Made by a program: the position numbers and the translations under genes
Assembly: GCA_026986655.1 (NCBI GenBank)
Contig: JALSOD010000211.1
Coordinates: 1 to 9,567 of the forward strand
Direction of reading: 5' to 3'
Length of the DNA: 9,567 bases
Source: Caldifarciminota bacterium
GTDB taxonomy: Bacteria > Hydrothermota > Hydrothermia > B15-G9 > WFZT01
In this document: in pieces, positions 1 to 6,782 of the stretch
Layout of the letters: each line of letters starts with the position of its first letter
Numbering within the stretch: the first letter of the stretch is position 1
Notes under the pieces: generated by a model
The model's database searches: none
What the model saw: only the letters and a program-made list of their open reading frames with translations
What the model was told of the DNA's origin: nothing

Positions 1-194
1 CGGTTTCATCAAGTAAGAAGATGCCGGTTTGTTCTTTGAAATCTTTGAGCTGATTTTCAGAGGTTCTGAGTTCATTTTCTACTTTTTTGAGCTGTTCCTG
101 AATAAATTCCTTGGTTTTCAAGGCCTCCTCTTTACCCAAATACAGTGTGTAATGAACATACTCACTCGCCACCGCATTCGCTAACTCCGCTGCC
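1..194. repeat. Direct repeat copy 1, within the partial Wzz/Wzc paralogue
   Basis: Bases 1-118 match 2438-2555 without a mismatch, and 119-194 match 2556-2631 with about seven mismatches (119, 125, 128, 131, 139, 173, 188). Similarity at the DNA level falls away after 194. The repeat is in the same codon register in both genes (offset 2437, equal to the distance between the two start codons) and very probably continues to the left of the window. Confidence 0.97.
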
Positions 195-865
195 GAGTCG
201 GGAGAATGGGCTCTAAATTTTACCTCAGCAAGATTTGTGTTCCCGTACTGCTTAACCTTTAATCTGGATTCGAATCCTTTCGATATCCCGTAAGGATTTT
301 TTACTTTAAAGATGAAAGAATCTCTGATTCCCTTGCCTATTTTGACCAGTCTGAAGGTGAACTCTTTGTGTTTAAAGGTTTTGCCGATAACTCCTTTCCC
401 AAGTTTCTCGCCCGATGGTGATATTACCTCATAGGTTTTATCCTCGAAAAGTTTCACCCTGTATTGACCGGTTTTAGGATTTTTAACTGAAAACGTAGAA
501 TCCACCCTAACAGCTTTTGGGAATTTCAAATTTAATCCCTTATGAGCAATGACCCTGCTCATTATTGTCCGTGATTTTATAATTTTGATCTGAGTAGCAA
601 TGGGATCGTATATGTAGGCAGGTGCTGGAGATATTTCAGGTATTACTGTCACGTAGGTTTTATTAATTGATAATTGTACTATGGAAGTTGCCTGAAAGAG
701 TGGATTAGACAATTCATTAAATATGATCACTCCGACAATTACAGCTAAGGTGGTGTATATAATGTATTTAGAACGTCGGAAAATTACATCTAATATGTCA
801 GTTAGGGAAATTTCATCCTCGTAAAGGTCCCCAAAATAGTTATTTCTTTCCCTTTCTAAAGACAT
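1..865 (-). CDS. Wzz/Wzc-type polysaccharide co-polymerase, N-terminal part (3' end outside window)
   Basis: My own translation from an ATG at 863-865 gives 288 codons without a stop up to the window edge, starting MSLERERNNYFGDLYEDEIS. The product should set or drive extracellular polysaccharide chain assembly at the inner membrane. Residues ~17-110 look like a Wzz chain-length determinant domain, with a membrane segment at ~33-50, then a periplasmic region, then the start of a coiled coil (~245 onward). It aligns along its whole length, with no net indel, to the complete paralogue upstream. Identity is clearly partial over residues 1-224 but nearly total over 225-288 (one difference, E246 versus D). 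The start lies inside the end of the upstream gene (26-nt overlap including the stop), which suggests translational coupling; the ribosome site is weak. Whether a kinase domain follows cannot be seen. Confidence 0.88.
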   Translation of the reverse strand, partial: MSLERERNNYFGDLYEDEISLTDILDVIFRRSKYIIYTTLAVIVGVIIFNELSNPLFQATSIVQLSINKTYVTVIPEISPAPAYIYDPIATQIKIIKSRTIMSRVIAHKGLNLKFPKAVRVDSTFSVKNPKTGQYRVKLFEDKTYEVISPSGEKLGKGVIGKTFKHKEFTFRLVKIGKGIRDSFIFKVKNPYGISKGFESRLKVKQYGNTNLAEVKFRAHSPDSAAELANAVASEYVHYTLYLGKEEALKTKEFIQEQLKKVENELRTSENQLKDFKEQTGIFLLDET

Positions 866-3302
866 TGAGGATCTTTCTTAATATGGATTTTTTATTGTTT
901 TTGCTACTACTTCCATAGTAGTAATGTGAATAGTGATAGTAGCGGTATTTACCGTATTTGCCATATTTGTAGTAGCGGTATTTTCTCTGTACGCTGATAC
1001 CGTTAAATACGACTCCGAGAATTTTACCGCCAAATCTCCTTAACTGTTCGACGGATCTTTCAAGCAGATTCCTGTCTGTTATTCCCTCTCTTGCCACTAT
1101 TATGACGCCATCGGAGTAGGCACTCATCTCAATGGCATCCGTAACAGGCATCAACGGTGGACTGTCTATCACTACATACTCATACCTACCCCTCAACTCC
1201 TCTATAACACGCCTCGCCCTCACACTCCCCAATAACTCCGATGGGTTCGGCGGTATATGCCCACACACCAATATGTCCAAACCATCCACCTCCTCACTCC
1301 CCCTTATCACATCTTCCAAACTCACATCCCCCATTATCACCTCCGTTAACCCAGGCTCCTTATCCATCCCAAATATCCTGTGTATCATCGGCCTCCTCAA
1401 ATCCCCATCCACCAATATCACCCTGTGCCCCATCTGCGCCATCGTTATCGCTAAATTCGACGCTATCGTACTCTTTCCCTCCGCAGGACCACTACTCGTC
1501 ACCAATATCACCCGCACCTCCTCCCCAACACCACTAAACCTTATGTTCGTCCTTATACCCTTGAACGCCTCCGCAGTCGGCGATAATGGCTCATAATGCG
1601 TTATCAACCTCTCCCTCTCATCCCTCCCCTCTATCTCCGGTATCGCCCCTATCACTGGCACCCCCAACATCCTCTCAACCTCCTCTGGCCCCCTCACACT
1701 CGTGTCCATATACTCCACCACAAATGCTAACCCCAAACCCATCATTAACCCCAATACCAAACCCAATATGATGTTTAACTTCTTCCTCGGCTTTATTGGA
1801 CTCTTAGGTGGATACGCAGGATCTATTATCTTCGCATCCGACGTCTGCTTCGCCGCAGCTATCCTCGCCTCCTCCAACTTCGATAATAACATAGAATACA
1901 CCGCCCTCCCTGCATCCACCTTCCTCTGTAACTCCGCCAACCTAACCTCATAACCAGGTAAGTTCTTTAACTTCTCATCCTCATCCTTTATCAACTTCCT
2001 CAATGCTGCAAGCTTACCCTCCAACGCGTTGATCTGTGTCTGCGCATCTATAATACCACCTATTATCTTCTGGAATATCGGATCAGACGCCGATGGCCCC
2101 TCCTCCACAACCTTCTTTATCGCCTCCTTCAACTGTGCCCTCGTAGCCTCTATCTGCTTCTCCAACTGCACAACCTCTGGATAAGATTCAGTGTACTCTT
2201 CAAGTAACTTAGCCTTCTGGAGTTCAAGATCGGTCAGTTTGCTCTTTAGAGCCTGGACGTAGGGGTTGGAGCTCAATTCAGGGGATGAGGCGATCTTCTT
2301 GTATTTTTCAAACTCACCGCCTGTAGAACTTGCCTGTTTTTTGAGGCTTTCCAGTTTAATCTTGAGGGATGCGATTTCGGTTTCTACATCACTTTTTTCA
2401 GCTTCAAGGGAGCTGATATTGGCGATGAGATTTTTGGCGGTTTCATCAAGTAAGAAGATGCCGGTTTGTTCTTTGAAATCTTTGAGCTGATTTTCAGAGG
2501 TTCTGAGTTCATTTTCTACTTTTTTGAGCTGTTCCTGAATAAATTCCTTGGTTTTTAAGGCATCTTCCTTACCCAGATACAGTGTGTAATGAACATACTC
2601 ACTCGCCACAGCATTCGCTAACTCAGCTGCCTGCTTTGGTGATGTAGATCTCATCCTGATTATTGCAAGATCAGTTTTTCCCTTTTGCATTACTTTGATC
2701 CTGTGGCTGAATCCTTGAGCTATGTAGTAAGGAAGGTACACCCTGAACTTAAACGATTTCGAATTTTTCTTAAATTTCTTTGTAAAGCCTTTGATCCTAA
2801 ACTTTATACCATCGGTAGCAAAAACCTTACCCAGTTCTCCTTCTCCTATTTCTGTCCCCGATGGGGAAATTACATTGAAGTGTTTGTTATCAATAAATTT
2901 TATGGTATAAGTTCCTGTGTCAGGGACAATTGTGGACCATGTAGAGTCGACCATGACACCACTGGGAAATTGGAGATTAAGTCCATATTTTGCGACAACA
3001 TTTCTCGAAATCGTCTTTGATTTTATTATCTCAATCTGACTCTGTACGGGATCGATTGACCTTGCTGTTGGATTTATTTCTGGCAGGACAGAAACGTTGG
3101 TTTCCTTTATTGCAAGTTTCACAAGTGATGAAGCCTCATAAACCGGAGTGGACAGGTAAGAAAATATTCCCGCTAACAGCGTGATGAACAGAGTTACAGC
3201 TATTATAGTTTTTAACCTTCGAAGAATTACGTCTATTATGTCCCCGAGACTGACTTCTTCCTCCTGGTATCCGTTATTCTTTAACTCGTTCATTTCCACC
3301 AT
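840..3302 (-). CDS. Polysaccharide biosynthesis tyrosine autokinase (Wzc-like BY-kinase fused to Wzz domain)
   Basis: An 820-aa inner-membrane protein that should control polymerisation and export of an exopolysaccharide or capsule by cycles of tyrosine autophosphorylation. Visible in order: Wzz domain (~17-110) with first membrane segment ~32-50; periplasmic region; long coiled coil (~245-480); second membrane segment ~509-529; cytoplasmic kinase with Walker A GPAEGKST (605-612), Walker A' VILVDGDLRRP (628-638) and Walker B VVIDSPP (710-716). The tail at 775-796 holds 12 tyrosines in 22 residues, the usual phosphorylation cluster, followed by a basic extension to 820. Length is somewhat above the ~700-750 aa of typical proteobacterial Wzc. 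ATG at 3302 is chosen because GGAGG lies 8 nt upstream; the Met codon at 3293 would be too far away. It follows secA by 54 bp and overlaps the next paralogue. Codons ~378-720 have markedly different base usage from both flanks. Confidence 0.95.
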   Translation of the reverse strand: MVEMNELKNNGYQEEEVSLGDIIDVILRRLKTIIAVTLFITLLAGIFSYLSTPVYEASSLVKLAIKETNVSVLPEINPTARSIDPVQSQIEIIKSKTISRNVVAKYGLNLQFPSGVMVDSTWSTIVPDTGTYTIKFIDNKHFNVISPSGTEIGEGELGKVFATDGIKFRIKGFTKKFKKNSKSFKFRVYLPYYIAQGFSHRIKVMQKGKTDLAIIRMRSTSPKQAAELANAVASEYVHYTLYLGKEDALKTKEFIQEQLKKVENELRTSENQLKDFKEQTGIFLLDETAKNLIANISSLEAEKSDVETEIASLKIKLESLKKQASSTGGEFEKYKKIASSPELSSNPYVQALKSKLTDLELQKAKLLEEYTESYPEVVQLEKQIEATRAQLKEAIKKVVEEGPSASDPIFQKIIGGIIDAQTQINALEGKLAALRKLIKDEDEKLKNLPGYEVRLAELQRKVDAGRAVYSMLLSKLEEARIAAAKQTSDAKIIDPAYPPKSPIKPRKKLNIILGLVLGLMMGLGLAFVVEYMDTSVRGPEEVERMLGVPVIGAIPEIEGRDERERLITHYEPLSPTAEAFKGIRTNIRFSGVGEEVRVILVTSSGPAEGKSTIASNLAITMAQMGHRVILVDGDLRRPMIHRIFGMDKEPGLTEVIMGDVSLEDVIRGSEEVDGLDILVCGHIPPNPSELLGSVRARRVIEELRGRYEYVVIDSPPLMPVTDAIEMSAYSDGVIIVAREGITDRNLLERSVEQLRRFGGKILGVVFNGISVQRKYRYYKYGKYGKYRYYHYSHYYYGSSSKNNKKSILRKILNVFRKGKK
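1140..2175 (-). other. Segment of atypical codon usage inside the BY-kinase gene (codons ~378-720)
   Basis: On the coding strand this stretch is C-poor and G-rich. Leu is nearly always TTG or TTA, Arg nearly always AGG, Ile mostly ATA, Val mostly GTG, and Glu/Lys mostly GAG/AAG. Both flanks of the same gene, and secA, use CTN Leu, AGA, ATT/ATC and GAA freely. The boundaries are fairly sharp (about 2160-2190 and 1120-1150, judged by eye). It spans the end of the coiled coil, the second membrane segment and most of the kinase domain up to Walker B. Confidence 0.8.
2438..2631. repeat. Direct repeat copy 2, within the complete BY-kinase gene
   Basis: Second copy of the 194-bp direct repeat. It encodes residues ~225-288, the end of the Wzz/periplasmic part and the start of the coiled coil. 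Left of 2438 the match cannot be followed because copy 1 is cut by the window edge. Third codon positions agree throughout the first 118 bp, although the 5' two hundred codons of the two genes differ at many sites. Confidence 0.97.
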
Positions 3303-3310
3303 TGGTTAAT

Positions 3311-3315
3311 CCTCC
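3311..3315 (-). promoter_or_regulatory. Ribosome binding site of the BY-kinase gene
   Basis: GGAGG on the minus strand, 8 nt before the ATG at 3302. This decides for the 3302 start over the in-frame ATG at 3293. No convincing terminator is seen in the 54-bp gap after secA, so read-through from secA is possible. Confidence 0.8.
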
Positions 3316-3356
3316 CAACTTTAATTGGCTTATTATTTAACAATAACTGCTGGAGG

Positions 3357-6300
3357 TCAATGCTTTGGTTTCCTTCTCCTGCCTCTTGACCTTCTTCGGG
3401 ATTTTTTGGGGGCTTCCTGCTTTTCAACTTTCTGAACCGGTGTTGTAGTAGTAGCTGTATGAACTACAGGTCTTGTTATAGTAACATTTCTTTCCCTGAA
3501 TCTCTTTGGCATTTTGGGCACTTCTATGCGGAAAATCTTCATTACAGTTTCGTTTCTTATCCTGAGGAGCATATCCTCAAACATGCGGAAACTTTCCTGC
3601 TTATATTCAACCACAGGGTCTTTCTGGCCGTAAGCCCTCAAAAAGATCCCTTCTTTCAACATGTCAAGAGAATAAAGATGTTCACGCCACGCAGTGTCGA
3701 GAGTCGTAAGAAGGATTATTCGCTCAATCTCTCTCATTCTCTCATCGCCAAATGCCTCTTCTCTCTCCTCGTAGAGTTTTCTAACCTGTTCAAGAATAAA
3801 ATCTCTTATTTCATCCTTGGATTCAAAGTTTTCAATTTCTGAGAAATCAAACAGGAAGAGGAATCTCAATTCCTCTTTGAAACCATTAAGGTCCCATTCA
3901 TCCGGGGAGTCTCCAGATAGGTATTGTTCAATTTTTTCTTCAATAATGTCTACAACGAACTCGTCCAGTATCTTGGATTTGATGTTTTCACCATCAAGGA
4001 TACGGTTCCTCAGGCCGTAGACTACCTCTCTCTGCTGATTCATTACATCGTCAAATTCAAGTAGTCTCTTCCTTATTTCGAAGTTTTGCATTTCTACTCT
4101 TTTCTGTGCGCTTTCGAGGGCTTTTGTAACTAATTTTGACTCGATAGGACCCTCATCGGATTTTCCCCACTTTTCCATAAGATCCATGACTTTGTCTGAA
4201 CCAAAAAGTCGCAGAAGATCATCTTCAAGTGAGAGAAAGAATCTGGATGCACCAGGATCTCCCTGCCTGCCAGACCTTCCTCTTAATTGATTGTCAATTC
4301 TTCTTGATTCGTGTCTTTCCGTACCTATTACATACAATCCACAGGGTACTCCTTCTTCAATACACTTCTTTGGGTCCATGGGACATGTTATTCCGGGACG
4401 GGGATTTTTGGTATTTATCGCACACTCAGGTTGTGGAAAGTCCATTACAATATGGTCTCCCTGTCTCAATCTTTCGTCATATTTATAAAGTCCAGAGATC
4501 AAGACGACAGCACCGGGTCTTTTGAGAGAACTCAGGATTTTCTCAATGATCATATCTACAGTGTTGTTCTCATCTGGCCTCAAGCTGATATAAGTGTATT
4601 TGATGTCATTCTTGTCAAAAAGATACTGAAGATTAGGAATATCCCCGTCAGTTTCAGGGATTACGAGTACAGATTTTCCCTGTGATACATAGTCTTTTAT
4701 TTTTTTAATCCTTTCCTCATGAACCAGGTCATACGCCTTGACTACACCAGGGCCGAGTTTAATGTCGGTTCCACGTCCTGCCATGTTTGTTGCAATGGTG
4801 ACTGCGCCTCTCTGACCGGCGCGCGCCACTATATGTGCCTCTTTCTCATGGTGCTTTGCATTTAATACCTGATGAGGAATTTTTCTCCTCTGAAGGAGTC
4901 TTGATAGAAGCTCTGAAACCTCAACTGAAGTTGTACCAACCAATATAGGACGCCCCTTTTCGTGCCACTTCACGATTTCATTAATTACTGCCTCGTACTT
5001 CTCTTTCTTTGTTTTGAAAATGATGTCTGGAAAGTCCACACGGCGTACCGGTTTATTCGTTGGGATAGAAACCACATCAAGTTTGTAAATCTCCCAGAAT
5101 TCAGCGGCTTCTGTCGCTGCTGTTCCTGTCATGCCTGCAAGTTTCTCATACATTCTGAAATAGTTCTGAATTGTAATAGTCGCAAGTGTCTGGGTTTCAG
5201 CCTGAATTTTCACTCCTTCCTTTGCCTCCACTGCCTCATGTAGACCGTCGGACCACCTTCTACCGTGCATAAGTCGGCCAGTAAATTCATCAACTATGAT
5301 GACCTTGCCCTCCATGACCACGTAGTCCACATCTTTTTCAAAGAGGGTATAGGCTTTTAGAAGCTGGTTTATGGCATGTATCTGGTCGGTCTTGTGGGCG
5401 TATTCTCTGTAAATTCTTTCTTTTTCGTAAAACTTTTCACGTGCGTTTAAATCTTCTCTTTTATCGATTTCAGCAATTTCAGTGGAGAGATCGGGCAATG
5501 TGAAGAGGTCTTTCCGTTTTTTCTGGATTTCATTTCTTCCCTTTTCTGTTATATCAACACTGTTGGATTTTTCGTCCACCACGTAGTAGAGTTCTTCCTC
5601 GTATTCCTTAATCTTTTTGTCCTTCATCAATTCGAGCTCGGTTTTATCAACGAGTTTCATCAGACCAGGTTCCTGCAGCAACTTGAACAATTTCTTAGAT
5701 TTGGGTGCCCCTCTCTTGGCAATAAGAATTTTTAATGCGGCCTCTTTTTCTTTCCCATCTTTAAGAAGTTTCTCAGCCTCCGAGAGAAGTCTTGTGACAA
5801 TTAAAGTTTGCTTTCTAACAATATCTGCAACGATTGGTTTAACGTCCTTGTACTGATCAACAGATGAATGCTCTACCGGACCAGAAATGATCAAAGGTGT
5901 TCTTGCCTCATCAATCAGGATGGAGTCAACCTCGTCAATGATGGCATAAAAATGTCCTCTCTGGACTCTGTGCTCTGGTTGATAGACCATGTTATCACGT
6001 AGATAGTCAAATCCAAATTCGTTGTTGGTCCCGTATGTGATATCTTTTTCATATTCTGGTTTCCTTTGCTCTGGAGTCATCCCAGCCTGGATAACGCCAA
6101 CACTGAGTCCAAGAGATTCATAGACAGGTCCCATCCATTCTCTGTCCCTTCGAGCGAGGTAATCGTTAACTGTGACAAGGTGCACACCGACAGGTTTCTC
6201 TTTTGTTCTGCCAATGAGGGCGTTTAAATAAAGGGGCATTGTCGCAACAAGTGTCTTGCCTTCACCCGTAGCCATTTCTGCAATTTTGCCCTGATGAAGT

Positions 6301-6617
6301 ACAATTGCTCCAATAAGCTGTACGTCAAATGGTATCATGTTCCATTCAATGACTTCACCAGTCACTTCCCATCTTTTACCTACGAGTCTCCTACAGGCCT
6401 CTTTAACAAGTGCAAATGCTTCAGGGAGTATTTCATCAGGATCTTCGCCCTCACGTAGCCTTTGCTCAAACTCTTCCGTTTTTTTCAAAAGGTCTTCATC
6501 TTTTAGACCTTTGTATCCTTTATAAATTTCGTTTATTTCATCAACGGTTGGCCATAGTTTTTTTATGACTCGTTCGTTTCTTGAACCTACAACTTTTTCA
6601 AGGAGAGTTTTAAACAT
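3357..6617 (-). CDS. secA: Preprotein translocase motor ATPase SecA
   Basis: SecA drives unfolded preproteins through the SecYEG channel by ATP hydrolysis. Seen: Walker A MATGEGKT (115-122), Walker B IIDEVDSILIDEARTPL (226-242), preprotein cross-linking region (~245-410), motor-2 motif TNMAGRGTDIKLGPGV (610-625), GTERHESRRIDNQLRGRSGR (765-784), and the helical scaffold/two-helix finger (~830-1030, with LDTAWREHLYSLD). At 1086 aa it is longer than E. coli SecA (~900 aa). One extra segment (~265-345) resembles that of Bacteroidetes/FCB SecA. A second, ~626-758, sits between GRGTDIKLGPGV and the GTERHESRR block and contains C732, C745, C752 and C759. The usual C-terminal SEC-C zinc finger is absent; the protein ends in a Thr/Pro linker and a strongly basic tail. 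The ATG is preceded by GGAGG at 11 nt, and the start MFKTLLEKVVGSRNERVIKK is family-typical. Not a duplicate-type SecA2 by any sign I can see. Confidence 0.98.
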   Translation of the reverse strand: MFKTLLEKVVGSRNERVIKKLWPTVDEINEIYKGYKGLKDEDLLKKTEEFEQRLREGEDPDEILPEAFALVKEACRRLVGKRWEVTGEVIEWNMIPFDVQLIGAIVLHQGKIAEMATGEGKTLVATMPLYLNALIGRTKEKPVGVHLVTVNDYLARRDREWMGPVYESLGLSVGVIQAGMTPEQRKPEYEKDITYGTNNEFGFDYLRDNMVYQPEHRVQRGHFYAIIDEVDSILIDEARTPLIISGPVEHSSVDQYKDVKPIVADIVRKQTLIVTRLLSEAEKLLKDGKEKEAALKILIAKRGAPKSKKLFKLLQEPGLMKLVDKTELELMKDKKIKEYEEELYYVVDEKSNSVDITEKGRNEIQKKRKDLFTLPDLSTEIAEIDKREDLNAREKFYEKERIYREYAHKTDQIHAINQLLKAYTLFEKDVDYVVMEGKVIIVDEFTGRLMHGRRWSDGLHEAVEAKEGVKIQAETQTLATITIQNYFRMYEKLAGMTGTAATEAAEFWEIYKLDVVSIPTNKPVRRVDFPDIIFKTKKEKYEAVINEIVKWHEKGRPILVGTTSVEVSELLSRLLQRRKIPHQVLNAKHHEKEAHIVARAGQRGAVTIATNMAGRGTDIKLGPGVVKAYDLVHEERIKKIKDYVSQGKSVLVIPETDGDIPNLQYLFDKNDIKYTYISLRPDENNTVDMIIEKILSSLKRPGAVVLISGLYKYDERLRQGDHIVMDFPQPECAINTKNPRPGITCPMDPKKCIEEGVPCGLYVIGTERHESRRIDNQLRGRSGRQGDPGASRFFLSLEDDLLRLFGSDKVMDLMEKWGKSDEGPIESKLVTKALESAQKRVEMQNFEIRKRLLEFDDVMNQQREVVYGLRNRILDGENIKSKILDEFVVDIIEEKIEQYLSGDSPDEWDLNGFKEELRFLFLFDFSEIENFESKDEIRDFILEQVRKLYEEREEAFGDERMREIERIILLTTLDTAWREHLYSLDMLKEGIFLRAYGQKDPVVEYKQESFRMFEDMLLRIRNETVMKIFRIEVPKMPKRFRERNVTITRPVVHTATTTTPVQKVEKQEAPKKSRRRSRGRRRKPKH

Positions 6618-6618
6618 A

Positions 6619-6635
6619 CTCCTTATCGCCTCCTC
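6619..6635 (-). promoter_or_regulatory. Double ribosome-site-like stretch before secA
   Basis: On the minus strand GAGGAGG (6629-6635) is followed by AAGGAG (6619-6624). The first is 11 nt from the ATG; the second is only 1 nt from it and too close to act for this start. No alternative start between them is evident. Confidence 0.65.
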
Positions 6636-6678
6636 ACAATGAAATTATGGTTAACAGCATTCCATCATTAAATGTCCC

Positions 6679-6706
6679 AAAATCCCCTTTGGAAAAAGGG
6701 GATTTT
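6679..6706. terminator. Perfect 12-bp hairpin, terminator-like
   Basis: Left arm 6679-6690 and right arm 6695-6706 pair perfectly around a GGAA loop. The stem has a 4-G:C core flanked by A/T runs, so it has a T-run downstream on the plus strand (6703-6708) and a shorter T4 on the minus strand. It lies between the lipoprotein gene and secA and could end transcription of the lipoprotein unit. The T-run is stronger on the strand with no gene, so it may instead be a dispersed palindrome. Confidence 0.55.
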
Positions 6707-6709
6707 TTC

Positions 6710-6749
6710 TTTTCAAATTCCCCCTTCTAAAGAAGGGTGAATTTGAAAA
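6710..6749. repeat. Second long hairpin next to the first (19-nt arms, one mismatch)
   Basis: Arms 6710-6728 and 6731-6749 pair except at C6721/T6738, with almost no loop. The arms share the pattern AAATtCCCCtTT with the neighbouring hairpin, so the two look like related units rather than a single terminator. On the minus strand this would be the first structure met after the lipoprotein stop codon. It has no T-tract after it. Confidence 0.6.
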
Positions 6750-6782
6750 AAGATATGGCGTTAACTTAAACTCTGCAAGGGG

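Noticed and set aside
840..865. Possible frameshift joining the two BY-kinase genes into one
   Set aside because: Each gene has its own Wzz start domain, and the first one ends after a complete Tyr tail. The overlap is an ordinary stop/start arrangement, not a broken gene.
1132..1953. Several overlapping plus-strand open frames rich in Ser, Pro and Thr
   Set aside because: They lie opposite the BY-kinase coding sequence and exist because the C-poor, G-rich codon style leaves few stop codons on the other strand. Their composition is low-complexity, and no ribosome sites or family motifs are seen.
3303..3356. Terminator or strong promoter between secA and the BY-kinase gene
   Set aside because: Only a weak A/T-rich hairpin (TTATT…AATAA) and no clear -35/-10 pair are visible. 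Nothing can be supported.
3459..6525. Plus-strand open frames of 60-130 codons across secA
   Set aside because: They are shadows of a well-conserved SecA reading frame on the other strand, with no recognisable products.
6618..6680. Promoter for secA (TTTAAT, 17 nt, CATAAT on the minus strand)
   Set aside because: The -35 match is poor and the region A/T-rich. It is not strong enough to list as a feature.
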